55,407 nucleotides of DNA from Bacillota bacterium (lineage in GTDB: Bacteria > Bacillota > Clostridia > Christensenellales > Aristaeellaceae), in assembly GCA_023404345.1 (NCBI GenBank), contig JAEYCB010000070.1, positions 1-55,407 on the forward strand, written 5' to 3'. Shown here piece by piece: positions 1 to 8,399 of this stretch; the first letter of the stretch is position 1, and each line of letters starts with the position of its first letter. The notes under the pieces were generated by a model. That model was not told the origin of the DNA, made no database searches, and saw only the letters and a list, made by a program, of their open reading frames with translations. The position numbers and the translations under genes were made by a program.

Positions 1-50
1 GACAGGCCCTGCCTGGCAGCTTGAATCAGTGCGCCCCTGCGAGCATAAGT

Positions 51-530
51 ATGAGGAATCCTATTGATTTTCACAAAATGCATGTCCGCCTATGTGAATC
101 CTGCCATTTATGCGGTGTTGCCCTAAAAAATCATGCGGATACCGAGGACATCTTTCAAACCGTGTTTTTGAAATATGCCCTAAGCTCGGTCTGTTTTGAA
201 AGCGAGGAGCATGAACAGGCATGGTTTATCCGCGTGACGCTCAATGCCTGCCGTGACCTTTTGCGGCGCTTATTCCACAGCCGCACAGTATCGCTGGAAA
301 AGCTGGTGGAGCAGCCGGCACAGATCGCTCCGGACCATCGTGGGGTGCTTGAAGCGGTGCTGGCGCTGCCCCAGCCCTACCGCGATCTAGTTTACCTGCA
401 TTACTTCGAGGGTATGACGGCCCCGCAGATCGGCCAGGCGCTGCACAAAAATGTCCATACGGTCTATACGCTGCTGACAAGAGCCCGGCAGCGGCTTCGG
501 GAAACGCTGGGAGGCGATGCGTGTGAATAA
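51..530 (+). CDS. ECF-type RNA polymerase sigma factor, N-terminus probably frameshifted
   Basis: Sigma-70 family extracytoplasmic-function sigma factor that would redirect RNA polymerase to a small regulon. The core of region 2 (KNHADTEDIFQTVFLKYA, then EHEQAWFIRVTLNACRDLLR) and a region 4 helix-turn-helix (LPQPYRDLVYLHYFEGM, then a recognition helix around HTVYTLLTRARQRL) are clear. The first 25 residues do not look like region 2.1. In the +1 frame a TTG at 64, with GAGGA six bases ahead, starts a peptide (..SAYVNPAIY) that does look like region 2.1 but stops at 124. A small deletion near 95-115 is the simplest reading, so the gene may be broken or the base call wrong. Its stop overlaps the next gene by 14 bases, the usual sigma/anti-sigma coupling. 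The family is secure; the start is not. Confidence 0.75.
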   Translation: MRNPIDFHKMHVRLCESCHLCGVALKNHADTEDIFQTVFLKYALSSVCFESEEHEQAWFIRVTLNACRDLLRRLFHSRTVSLEKLVEQPAQIAPDHRGVLEAVLALPQPYRDLVYLHYFEGMTAPQIGQALHKNVHTVYTLLTRARQRLRETLGGDACE

Positions 531-1278
531 CAGGCTAAAGGAAGCTTTCGGGGCCGTGCGTGCGGAGGAATCGCTCAAACGCGGGACCCTCGATTATGTC
601 CGGCATCAAACGCAAGGGTATCGTCGCCGCAGTCTGTCCCGCAGACTGCTCCCTGCGCTGGCCTGCCTGATGGTTGCGCTGGGCGGACTGGGAGGGCTGT
701 ACTTCACGCCTACATCGGTCATCAGCATCGACGTCAATCCCTCCCTTGAATTGAGCGTGAACCGCTTTGACCGGGTGGTGAGCGTTACGGGCTTGAACGA
801 GGACGGCCGAGAACTGGCAGGAGCGCTTTCGCTGACACACCGGAGCTATGCTGACGCTGTCGAGCAAGTGCTGGATAGCCCTGCTATTGCGGCGTGCGTT
901 GCCGGAGGGGGCGAGGTATCCCTGACCGTGGTGGGGGAGGACGGCGGGCAGAGCGAGCGCCTGCTGGCTGGGTTGGAGAGCTGCACGGCCGGGCGGAAGA
1001 ACACCTTCTGCTGTGCAGCCCGGCCTGAAGAAGTTAGCCTGGCCCACGAGACCGGGCTGTCTTATGGCAAGTATCGGGCGTTTCTCGAGGCACAAGCTCT
1101 CGATCCCGATCTTACGCCGCAGGAGGTACAAGGAATGAGCATGCGCGAGATCCGCCAACTGATCGAGACGTTGGAAGAGGGAGAAAGCCCCGCCGCACAG
1201 GAGGCCGAGCAACCGGGCTGGCACGGTGGGGGAGGCGGCAGAGAAAATCATGGAAACGGCGGAGGCACCAAGCGGTGA
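517..1278 (+). CDS. RsgI-like transmembrane anti-sigma factor
   Basis: Predicted membrane anti-sigma partner of the sigma factor just upstream, with which it overlaps by 14 bases. An arginine-rich cytoplasmic segment (1-43) is followed by one transmembrane helix (about 44-62) and then the RsgI N-domain signature (SVISIDVNPSLELSVN, 67-82, then FDRVVSVTGLNEDGREL), the autoproteolysis-type extracellular module known from Clostridium RsgI and Bacillus RsgI. The remainder is extracytoplasmic, with two cysteines in an FCCAA stretch and a Gly/His-rich tail. It has no carbohydrate-binding domain at its C-terminus, unlike cellulosome RsgI proteins, so the sensed signal is unknown. A bulged hairpin with a T-run follows directly. 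Confidence 0.75.
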   Translation: MRVNNRLKEAFGAVRAEESLKRGTLDYVRHQTQGYRRRSLSRRLLPALACLMVALGGLGGLYFTPTSVISIDVNPSLELSVNRFDRVVSVTGLNEDGRELAGALSLTHRSYADAVEQVLDSPAIAACVAGGGEVSLTVVGEDGGQSERLLAGLESCTAGRKNTFCCAARPEEVSLAHETGLSYGKYRAFLEAQALDPDLTPQEVQGMSMREIRQLIETLEEGESPAAQEAEQPGWHGGGGGRENHGNGGGTKR

Positions 1279-1308
1279 GGTGGGTCTGAACACCTGCTGC
1301 CTTTTTTT
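1272..1308 (+). terminator. Intrinsic terminator after the sigma/anti-sigma pair
   Basis: The stem GCGGTGAGGTG pairs, with one bulge and two G-U pairs, with CACCTGCTGC and is followed by CTTTTTTT. It overlaps the last codons of the anti-sigma gene and separates it from the greA promoter. Confidence 0.6.
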
Positions 1309-1334
1309 GGAAACCATTGCTTACCTTTCAGGCA

Positions 1335-1363
1335 TTGACAAGCGGCTTGTGGGCGGCTATAAT
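1335..1363 (+). promoter_or_regulatory. Consensus sigma-A promoter for greA-lysS
   Basis: A perfect TTGACA (1335-1340), a 17-bp spacer and a perfect TATAAT (1358-1363). This is the only exact match to both hexamers with ideal spacing that I found in the window. The greA start codon lies about 140 bp downstream, leaving a leader of roughly 130 nt. Confidence 0.85.
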
Positions 1364-1501
1364 ACGTTGGTGATTCTATGCCCTGGCGCAAGAGTCGCCC
1401 CGCCCCGCAGGCGGACGGCGCTGCTTTGTGTTATTTTGAGGGCATAGCGCATAACAGAAATGCAAGGGGCGGCTTGTGCTGCCGAAAGGAGACCCAAAGC
1501 C

Positions 1502-1984
1502 ATGGCGGATCAGGAAAAGAAAGTCATTCTTACCCGTGAGGGGTATGAAAAGCTGGAAAAGGAACTGGACTATTACATCAGCGTCAGGCGCAACGAAATT
1601 TCCGAGCAGATCGCCATTGCCCGCGGCTTTGGTGATTTGAGCGAAAACGCCGAGTACGATGAGGCCAAAAACGAGCAGAGCCGTATTGAGGCCAAGATCG
1701 TGGAAATGGAAAACACCCTTCGCAACTGCGTGGTGGTCGAGGATGACGAGGTCAGCACCGACGTGATCGGCGTGGGCAACACCGTGAAGGTGAAGAACCT
1801 GACCATGAAGATTGACCAGACCATCACCATTGTTGGCGCTAACGAAACCGACCCCAAAAACATGAAAATCAGCTCCGAAAGCCCCATCGGCGCAGCCCTG
1901 CTGGGCAAGCGCAAAGGGGAGACCGTCGACGTGGAGGTTCCCGCCGGCGTGATGAAGCTTAAGGTGATGGAAATCACCCGGTAA
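1502..1984 (+). CDS. greA: Transcription elongation factor GreA
   Basis: GreA rescues backtracked RNA polymerase by stimulating cleavage of the 3' end of the nascent RNA. The 160-residue protein has the usual length and the two expected parts: an N-terminal antiparallel coiled coil (about 1-75) with the tip motif GDLSENAEYDEAK carrying the acidic pair D45 and E48, and a C-terminal globular domain ending SPIGAALLGKRKGETVDVEVP. The start ATG is fixed by AAGGAG at 1486-1491; in-frame codons further upstream lack such a site. It is followed after 29 bases by lysS, a common Bacillota pairing, and both are served by the consensus promoter at 1335. Confidence 0.97.
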   Translation: MADQEKKVILTREGYEKLEKELDYYISVRRNEISEQIAIARGFGDLSENAEYDEAKNEQSRIEAKIVEMENTLRNCVVVEDDEVSTDVIGVGNTVKVKNLTMKIDQTITIVGANETDPKNMKISSESPIGAALLGKRKGETVDVEVPAGVMKLKVMEITR

Positions 1985-2013
1985 CGCACAAGCATACTAA
2001 AGGAGAGATTTTC

Positions 2014-3945
2014 ATGGACACACAGGCCGCCGTACCCCAGCAGCTCAGTGAGCAGGAGAGCATCCGCCGCGAGAAGCTGCGCAAGCTGCGCGAGGCGGGG
2101 CAGGACCCCTACGCCATTACCCGCTATGACCGTACGCACGAAAGCGCGCAAATCCTTGATGGCTTCGACGCGCTGGAGGGCAAGGAGGTCAGCGTTGCGG
2201 GACGCATGATCTCCAAGCGCGTGATGGGCAAGGCCAGCTTTGCTCACATTTTGGATGCGCAGGGCGATTTGCAGGTGTACATGCGTCGCGACGACCTGGG
2301 CGAAGAAGCCTACGCCGCCTTTAAGGATATGGACATTGGCGACGTGATTGGTGTGAAGGGCATAGTGTTCCGCACCCAGAAGGGCGAAATCAGCGTGCAT
2401 GCCAGCCAGGTGACGCTGCTGTGCAAGAGCCTCAAGGTGCTGCCGGAGAAGTTCCATGGCCTCAAGGACCCGGATCTTCGCTACCGTCAGCGCTATGTGG
2501 ACATGATCGTCAACCCCGAGGTGCGCGATACCTTCCGCAAGCGCAGCCGTGTCATTAACGCCGTGCGCGATTTCCTCAATGCGCGCGGTTTCCTGGAGGT
2601 GGACACTCCGGTCCTGCATACGCTGGAGATCGGCGCGGCAGCCCGTACGTTTAAAACCCACCACAATGCGCTGGATATCGACATGTTCCTGCGCATCGAG
2701 ACGGAGCTGTATTTGAAGCGCCTGATCGTGGGTGGCTTCGATCGTGTGTACGAGGTGGGCAGGCTGTTCCGCAACGAGGGTATGGACACCACCCACAACC
2801 CGGAGTTCACCAGCGTGGAGACCTATCAGGCCTACGCCGACTACAACGACGTGATGGAAATGGTAGAAGAGCTCTACGCCTATGTGGCACAGACCGTCTG
2901 CGGCTCTACCTGTGTTCCCTATCAGGGCCACATGATCGAGCTCAAGGCTCCCTGGCGCCGTGTGACCATGGCCCAGGCCGTCAAGGATGCCTGTGGTGTG
3001 GACTTTGACAGCTGGAAGACCCACGAGGAGGCGCGTGCCTGCCTGGACGCCATGGGCGTGCACGTAGAGAAGGACGCCAAGCGCGGCGACTGCCTGGCTG
3101 CTCTGTTTGATGAATATGTTGAAGCTACGCTCATCCAGCCCACGTTTGTCACTGACTACCCGGTGGATATCTCCCCGCTGGCCAAGCGCAAGCAGGATAA
3201 CCCCGACCTGACCGAGCGCTTTGAGTTCTTTATCAATGGCCATGAGTTCGGCAATGCCTTCAGCGAACTCAACGATCCCATCGACCAGCGGGCGCGTTTT
3301 GAGGAGCAGGTTCGCCTGCGCCACGCGCAGGGCATCATGACCGCACAGGTGGACGAGGATTTCCTCAACGCCCTCGAATACGGCATGCCCCCCACCGGTG
3401 GCCTGGGCTTCGGCATCGACCGCATGGTGATGCTTATGACCGACAACGATTCCATCCGCGACGTATTGCTCTTCCCCACTATGAAGCCGGTGGGCGCAAA
3501 GAGCAGCCCGACGGAAACCACTGCCCAGCAGGAGGTGCCCAAGGCACAAGAAGCTTCGAAGGTAAAAATCGACTTTTCCAATGTGAAAATCGAGCCGCTG
3601 TTTGAAGAAATGGTGGATTTTGAAACCTTTGCAAAGTCTGATTTCCGTGCCGTGAAAATTGAAGCGTGCGAGGCTGTGCCCAAGAGCAAGAAGCTGCTCA
3701 AGTTTACCCTTAACGACGGCACCGAACGCAGGCGCACCATTTTGAGCGGCATCCATGAATACTATGAGCCCGAAGCTCTGGTGGGCAAGACGGCCATCGC
3801 GATCGTAAATCTGCCGCCCAGAAAGATGATGGGGATTGACTCCGAGGGTATGCTGATTTCAGCCGTCCACGAAGAGAACGGCAGGGAAGGACTGAACCTG
3901 CTGATGGTGGACGACCGCATTCCCGCCGGTGCAAAGCTGTATTAA
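2014..3945 (+). CDS. lysS: Lysyl-tRNA synthetase, class II, with C-terminal tRNA-binding domain
   Basis: Charges tRNA-Lys with lysine. The first ~491 residues are a standard bacterial class II LysRS: an N-terminal OB anticodon-binding fold, motif 2 (FRNEGMDTTHNPEFT, near 252) and motif 3 (GLGFGIDRMVM, near 463). Ordinary enzymes end near 500 residues; this one has 643. After a Gln/Ala/Lys linker (about 493-522) comes a domain with the signature of the Trbp111/MetRS C-terminal OB fold (FAKSDFRAVKIEACEAVPKS, NLPPRKMMGIDSEGMLIS, near 535-643). That domain binds tRNA non-specifically and often dimerises in MetRS. The reading frame runs through the linker without a break, so the fusion looks genuine. 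A terminator follows at 4033. Confidence 0.96.
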   Translation: MDTQAAVPQQLSEQESIRREKLRKLREAGQDPYAITRYDRTHESAQILDGFDALEGKEVSVAGRMISKRVMGKASFAHILDAQGDLQVYMRRDDLGEEAYAAFKDMDIGDVIGVKGIVFRTQKGEISVHASQVTLLCKSLKVLPEKFHGLKDPDLRYRQRYVDMIVNPEVRDTFRKRSRVINAVRDFLNARGFLEVDTPVLHTLEIGAAARTFKTHHNALDIDMFLRIETELYLKRLIVGGFDRVYEVGRLFRNEGMDTTHNPEFTSVETYQAYADYNDVMEMVEELYAYVAQTVCGSTCVPYQGHMIELKAPWRRVTMAQAVKDACGVDFDSWKTHEEARACLDAMGVHVEKDAKRGDCLAALFDEYVEATLIQPTFVTDYPVDISPLAKRKQDNPDLTERFEFFINGHEFGNAFSELNDPIDQRARFEEQVRLRHAQGIMTAQVDEDFLNALEYGMPPTGGLGFGIDRMVMLMTDNDSIRDVLLFPTMKPVGAKSSPTETTAQQEVPKAQEASKVKIDFSNVKIEPLFEEMVDFETFAKSDFRAVKIEACEAVPKSKKLLKFTLNDGTERRRTILSGIHEYYEPEALVGKTAIAIVNLPPRKMMGIDSEGMLISAVHEENGREGLNLLMVDDRIPAGAKLY

Positions 3946-4032
3946 ACGCATTGCTCTGCGGCGTCAAACGACAGGAATGTGTGTAGAAACAAAAAATAGC
4001 ATCAAGAAACGATCAAACAAAAGAAGCAATGA

Positions 4033-4065
4033 GGGCGGTGTCCGAATGGTTGGACATCGCCCTTT
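4033..4065 (+). terminator. Intrinsic terminator downstream of lysS
   Basis: GGGCGGTGTCC pairs with GGACATCGCCC (one G-U) around an 8-base loop and is followed by TTTCTATTATTT. It closes the greA-lysS unit about 90 bp after the lysS stop. Confidence 0.8.
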
Positions 4066-4135
4066 CTATTATTTAGGATCAATGGTTGCCGGAGTTGCGC
4101 TGCAAATGGAGATGAACGGTTGGTATGTTAATATA

Positions 4136-4170
4136 CGTTGCTTGTAGCAACGGCTTGTCACGTATACAAT
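4136..4170 (+). promoter_or_regulatory. Putative promoter with overlapping palindrome for the XRE gene
   Basis: A palindrome CGTTGC-TTGTA-GCAACG occupies 4136-4152. It overlaps a weak -35 candidate (TTGTAG, 4142-4147) placed 17 bp ahead of TACAAT (4165-4170). An XRE regulator follows 36 bp later, so the palindrome could be its own operator. The match is suggestive only. Confidence 0.4.
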
Positions 4171-4205
4171 GATGGCACCAAGCGAAAGAAAGGTGGTTAT
4201 CCGTC

Positions 4206-4715
4206 ATGCTGAATGAGAATATCAGATCTATCAGAAAGTCAAAAGGACTTTCGCAGGAAGAACTTGCCATTAAGTTAAATGTGGTGCGGCAAACCATATC
4301 CAAATGGGAAACCGGCTTATCTGTTCCTGATGCTGATATGTTGATTTCCTTATCAGAAGCATTGGAAACCCCAGTGAGTACTTTGCTTGGAGAAAGGCTA
4401 GCCGAGGAAAAAATAGGTGACTTAAAGGTGATTTCCGAAAAGCTGGAAGTTATCAACATCCAGCTTGCCCGTAGAAAAACAACGAGACGAAGGATTCTTC
4501 ATTGGATTTTTATCGCATTGTGTGTGGGTATCGGAATGTCTTTTGCGCTCTTAAACGTATTGAACAGTCCCTACTTGGGTTGGAATTACAGCGATCCTGA
4601 AACCGCAGTGATTGGAACGGGGTTTCATGCATTGGAGTGGCTGTTCGTCAGAGTAGCGCCGATTGCCTTTATTGGAGCAATTGTTGGAGCCTTGTTGACG
4701 CGAAAAAAAGGATAA
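4206..4715 (+). CDS. XRE-family regulator with two transmembrane helices
   Basis: A 169-residue protein with a Cro/CI-type helix-turn-helix at 5-58 (LSQEELAIKLNVVRQTISKWETG, then VPDADMLISLSEAL), a charged linker and two hydrophobic helices near 97-117 and 143-164. It would be a membrane-anchored DNA-binding protein, a layout common in Bacillota near small transporters, though no transporter adjoins it here. AAAGGTGG lies nine bases before the ATG. The gene is visibly richer in A and T than lysS or the following gene, and it is flanked by terminators on both sides, which suits an independently acquired cassette. Target genes are unknown; autoregulation through the palindrome at 4136 is a possibility. 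Confidence 0.85.
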   Translation: MLNENIRSIRKSKGLSQEELAIKLNVVRQTISKWETGLSVPDADMLISLSEALETPVSTLLGERLAEEKIGDLKVISEKLEVINIQLARRKTTRRRILHWIFIALCVGIGMSFALLNVLNSPYLGWNYSDPETAVIGTGFHALEWLFVRVAPIAFIGAIVGALLTRKKG

Positions 4716-4765
4716 AAGCGTAATCAGAGCGCTTTGAAACTGGACTTTGGTACCCCCTCTCCCTT

Positions 4766-4796
4766 GGGGCTGGCCCAGAATGGGCCGCCCTTTTTG
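4766..4796 (+). terminator. Intrinsic terminator after the XRE gene
   Basis: GGGGCTGGCCC pairs imperfectly with GGGCCGCCC around AGAAT and is followed by TTTTT. It lies 50 bp after the XRE gene stop. Confidence 0.65.
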
Positions 4797-4888
4797 CATT
4801 ATGTGGGCGCGATGTACAAGTCAGATCAGGCGCGCGGCGAAGGGATATGATACAATGGCGATGAGGCTGTCAAAGGAGGGGAAAGGCC

Positions 4889-5845
4889 ATGTACCAGTGG
4901 CATCGGAATATCCAGCGCATGATTGACGAAATCGACGCTTGCATCCGGCGGGAGGCTGGCGATGCAGCGACTTTGGCTCGCCTGGCCGCGAAGCTGGGGT
5001 ATTCAGAAAGCTATGTATCCAGAAAATTCAGGAGCATTACCGGTATGCGGCTGCGGGAGTATCTGCTTGGCCGAAGACTGGCTTTCGCCCTCAGGGACCT
5101 GCGCGACAGCAGCGAAGGAATATTGAACATTGCGCTCAAATACGGCTATTCCTCCAGCGAGGCGTTTGCACGCGCATTTAAGGAGACCTATGGTGTTTCT
5201 CCCAGCGAATACCGCCTCAACCCCGTGCCGGTTGCGCTGCACACCGTTCTGCGGCCGCTGGACTGTTATCTGCTGGACGCGGAAAAGACGGGGACGGACG
5301 GCGAGGTGAAAACCTATTTCGTGACCATTCCTGCACACAAATTCCTGCACATCCGCAACTATGAAAGCGTCGGCTACTGGGATTTCTGGCAAAAGCAAAG
5401 CCAGATTCCCGGTCAGGACTGCAAAACCATTTGCGATCTGCTGGACGGCATCCCCCAAAAGCTGGATGATCTGGGCGGGCAGGGGACTGACAGCGGAAGC
5501 GGACAGGTGATGGCCTTTATCAATGAGCCGGAGGGACGGATCTGCAGCTGGGGCATCCCGCTTGCCGAGGCCTATGGCGTCCGTTTGCCTACTGATTACG
5601 CAGGCCCCGTGCCGCCGCAGATGCAACTGATGGATGTAGCCGAAGGGACTTATCTTGTATTTGAACACGGACCGTTTGACTTTGAAACGGAAAACGCCCT
5701 TGTCGAAGAAAGAATCGAAAGGGCGATGAAGATGTTTGATTACGCGCAGACGGGATACCGTCTTGACGTAACGCCGGACAGGGTATTTTATTTTTACCAC
5801 GACTGCAAGCGGTACTGGAAGTATGTCAGGCCGGTAACACGGTGA
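4889..5845 (+). CDS. AraC-family regulator with GyrI-like effector domain
   Basis: A 318-residue transcription regulator of the Rob/SoxS-like subgroup. The DNA-binding part is N-terminal (about 10-110), with the two helix-turn-helix units seen as ATLARLAAKLGYSESYVSRKF and ILNIALKYGYSSSEAFARAFKETYGVSPSEYR. From about residue 135 to the end it resembles the GyrI-like/AraC effector-binding fold that accommodates small, often toxic or amphipathic, ligands. The start is set by AAAGGAGGGG eight bases upstream. It stands alone: terminators lie ahead and the next operon runs in the opposite direction, so its targets cannot be deduced from context. Confidence 0.9.
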   Translation: MYQWHRNIQRMIDEIDACIRREAGDAATLARLAAKLGYSESYVSRKFRSITGMRLREYLLGRRLAFALRDLRDSSEGILNIALKYGYSSSEAFARAFKETYGVSPSEYRLNPVPVALHTVLRPLDCYLLDAEKTGTDGEVKTYFVTIPAHKFLHIRNYESVGYWDFWQKQSQIPGQDCKTICDLLDGIPQKLDDLGGQGTDSGSGQVMAFINEPEGRICSWGIPLAEAYGVRLPTDYAGPVPPQMQLMDVAEGTYLVFEHGPFDFETENALVEERIERAMKMFDYAQTGYRLDVTPDRVFYFYHDCKRYWKYVRPVTR

Positions 5846-5963
5846 GTTGGGGAAATGTCCGTTGTGCCGGCGACAGTTTTTTGGATGACCTTTTTTAGTA
5901 AGGAATGACGGGCTATCTCACTATAAACTTGGCATCTTCATGGCGGGGATGCTGGGAAAGCTG

Positions 5964-6653
5964 TTATTTATTCAGCCTGCATAGCCGGTTGCGCTCTGCA
6001 AGCAACGCGGCTGCTTTCCGGCATAGTTCACTGACACTGTTGTCATCGCCATCGGTGAGGGCACGCTCCATGCTGTCCATAAAGGCGCGAAGATCTGTCT
6101 CCAACGCAGCGGTGGCTTCGTTGCTGACCGGGTCGCTGAAGCGAAGGTCATCCGCCAGTTTTTGAAGCTGCATATGCGCCGCCATTCCCTGCGCCTGGCC
6201 TGCCAGCGCCCCTGCGCGGGATTGCAATTCGTGCATAATGGAGACATCCTTTTGCTGGGAAACATCCTGCCGCCGGATCTCATCGCGGATGGCGGAGGTA
6301 GCCATGCAACCAATGGCTGTGAAAACGGCGAGCACAATTTCAATGACCAGTGCGGCCCAGAGAGGAATCCACGTACCCAATGCCATGAACAGGAGTCCCA
6401 CAACGGCCTGCGTTACCAGATATATCATCGAGAGGCGGGCAATGGGAAAGCCGTAAAGGCTGTCTCGCGCGCCTCCCTTGGGTGTAAAGGCATACAGCGA
6501 CAGGGGCAGCTGCACGGCGATGGCCGCGCTGGTAAAGGCATAGGCAAGCCAGAAAACCGGTGTACGCACAAAGGGAACGATAAAAGAGATCACATTGAAA
6601 AGCGCTAGTAACAATACCACGGTAACAGTGGCGCGTGCAATGTTCTTTTTCAT
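5964..6653 (-). CDS. Four-helix membrane protein, last gene of the TIR/SPFH operon
   Basis: I do not recognise a family. The 229-residue protein has four predicted membrane helices (about 8-28, 34-52, 73-95 and 99-118), then a cytoplasmic half (about 125-229) rich in charged residues and probably helical (SRAGALAGQAQGMAAHMQLQKLADDLRFSDPVSNEATAALETDL). It starts three bases after the stop of the SPFH gene, so the two are almost certainly co-transcribed and possibly translationally coupled. As neighbours are membrane-scaffold and TIR proteins, it may anchor or seat that complex in the membrane; this is inference. No terminator was obvious between its stop and 5846. Confidence 0.75.
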   Translation of the reverse strand: MKKNIARATVTVVLLLALFNVISFIVPFVRTPVFWLAYAFTSAAIAVQLPLSLYAFTPKGGARDSLYGFPIARLSMIYLVTQAVVGLLFMALGTWIPLWAALVIEIVLAVFTAIGCMATSAIRDEIRRQDVSQQKDVSIMHELQSRAGALAGQAQGMAAHMQLQKLADDLRFSDPVSNEATAALETDLRAFMDSMERALTDGDDNSVSELCRKAAALLAERNRLCRLNK

Positions 6654-6656
6654 GGC

Positions 6657-8371
6657 TTAAGCCTCCCGTTTCCTGCCGCAATTGGGACAAAAGTTTGAGA
6701 TGACACCTTTCTGGCCGCAATTGGGGCAGAAATTTGAGGTGACGCCCTTCTGGCCGCAGTTCGGGCAATCCCAACCCGCATCCTGCGCGGGACACTTTTT
6801 GCCGCAGTTGGGGCAGAAATTTGAGGTGATGCCCTTCTGGCCGCAATCTGGACAATCCCAGCTGTCCGGAGCAAAAGTATCGTCAACAGCCTTACCCATC
6901 TGTGCGGCTGCGCCCATGACGGGAGCGAGGGCGCCTTTGGCCATGTTGGCCACGCCTCCCATTGCACCAAGCGCAACCCCAAGTCCGGCGATCTCTCCCA
7001 GACTGCCGGCCGCACCTCCTCCGCTGCCGCCCAGGCCGTTTTGCATGGCCTCCAGGCCTACTTGGCGGGCAGTTTCCTGCTGGTAGGTATAGCCCTTCAT
7101 GCGCATTTCCTCTGCTTCGACCGTGGCCCGCATGCGGTAGGCTTCCGCCTCGGCCTGCTTTTGAATCTTCAGCGCTTCGGCCTCACCCTGCACGCCAATA
7201 ATCTTCATTTGTGCGACGGTCTGGGCTTCCACGGCCTTGCGGCGGGCAGCGGCCTCAGCCTCACGCTGGCGAATCTGCTCCTGACGCACATCCAGGTATT
7301 GCTCAGCGAACTGCTCCTTCATCTTGCGGAAATTGGGGTCGTCATCCGGTGTAACCATGCGGCTGACGTAAAACTCGGTGATCTCTAAGCCATACTCATC
7401 AAGATGGGGGTTGATCTTCTCACGCAGGGCCTCGCTCAACTCGATCAGCCGTTCGTCCATTTCCAGTACACTGATACCCTTTTCACGGATGGCCGAGGCC
7501 AGACAGCTTTTGACTTGCGCCATCACCATGGCCCGGAAGAAGCCTTTGCCTACGCCAAGCAGATCCTGCTGTTCCAGGGTCTCGGTGGTGCCGATCACGC
7601 GAAGAAGCAATTTGCGGGCATTGGATACGCGCACATTAAACTGGCCGCTGGCACCTAACTCCACATGCAGGCCGCTGGCCGGGTCAAAAAGGCGCACCTT
7701 GCTGTCCGCACCCCACTTGACTCCCAACTGTGTGGCCAGATTTATGAAATGGATTTCGGAATGGAAGGTACCCTCGGTATCGGTGGGCAGCTTATAAAGC
7801 TTCTCCAACAGGGGAAGCTGCTGGGTTTCCAGTGTGTAGCGGCCCGCACCAAAGGAGTCCAGCGCCTGGCCATCGCGGAAAAAGATAGCCTCCTGGCTCT
7901 CGTGGACGATCAGTTGGGAACCAAGGTTGAAGTCCTCGATGGGATGCTTCCACACCAGTGTCTGACCGTTTCCCTCATATTTGATGATACTGGCTAACCC
8001 ATCCCGCCGGATATCCTCCGCCTTTAGGCGCTCGGCAACATCGTTTTCAAAATCGCAAACCGGACACACATACGTTTTCGCACTCCGCGCAGCGCGCAGG
8101 CGCACGCCACACTGGCGGCAGGAAAACTCCGCCGCTGCGGAGGCCATGGCGTTGACAGGCTCACCGCAGACGGGGCATTTTGCGTCCGCTCCCCTAGCCT
8201 GGTCAAAGACCACATTGTTTCCGCAGTGGGGGCAGGTACGGCTGGCCATGATGTCAGTGCGGACATCAATGGTGTGGCCGCAGGCGCAATCGATTTTTTT
8301 CGAGCTAAATAACCTGTTTTTGCTTCCATATATTTTCCGCACTGGGGACATTCGATGACAAATTTGGACAT
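6657..8371 (-). CDS. SPFH-domain protein with zinc ribbons at both ends, internal frameshift
   Basis: Prohibitin/stomatin-type (SPFH) membrane-scaffold protein of the group annotated as virion core protein-like. From the N-terminus it shows three CxxC-pair zinc ribbons (CPQC..CACG, CPHC..CPVC, CRQC..CPVC), the SPFH region with a long alternating-charge helix (RQREAEAAARRKAVEAQ..KIQKQAEAEAYRMRATVEAEEMR), a Gly/Ala-rich hydrophobic stretch and at least five CPxCG knuckles at the C-terminus. The true start is the ATG at 8371, behind AAAGGAG; it opens MSKFVIECPQCGKYMEAKTGYLARKK. That frame then runs out, and the rest of the protein (IDCACGHTIDVRTD..) is in the -1 frame. The switch falls exactly on an A7 run (T7 on the plus strand, 8294-8300), so either one base is missing or slippage restores the frame. 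Confidence 0.88.
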
Positions 8372-8399
8372 CTTTTCTGCTCCTTTGCATTGATTTGTC

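Noticed and set aside
1573..3756. A 727-codon open frame on the minus strand opposite greA and lysS
   Set aside because: It is a shadow of GC-rich coding on the plus strand: no ribosome site, no domain, His/Gln-rich composition and complete overlap with two certain genes.
4206..4715. XRE gene as an antitoxin of a toxin-antitoxin pair
   Set aside because: No small partner gene adjoins it and the protein has membrane helices, unlike XRE antitoxins.
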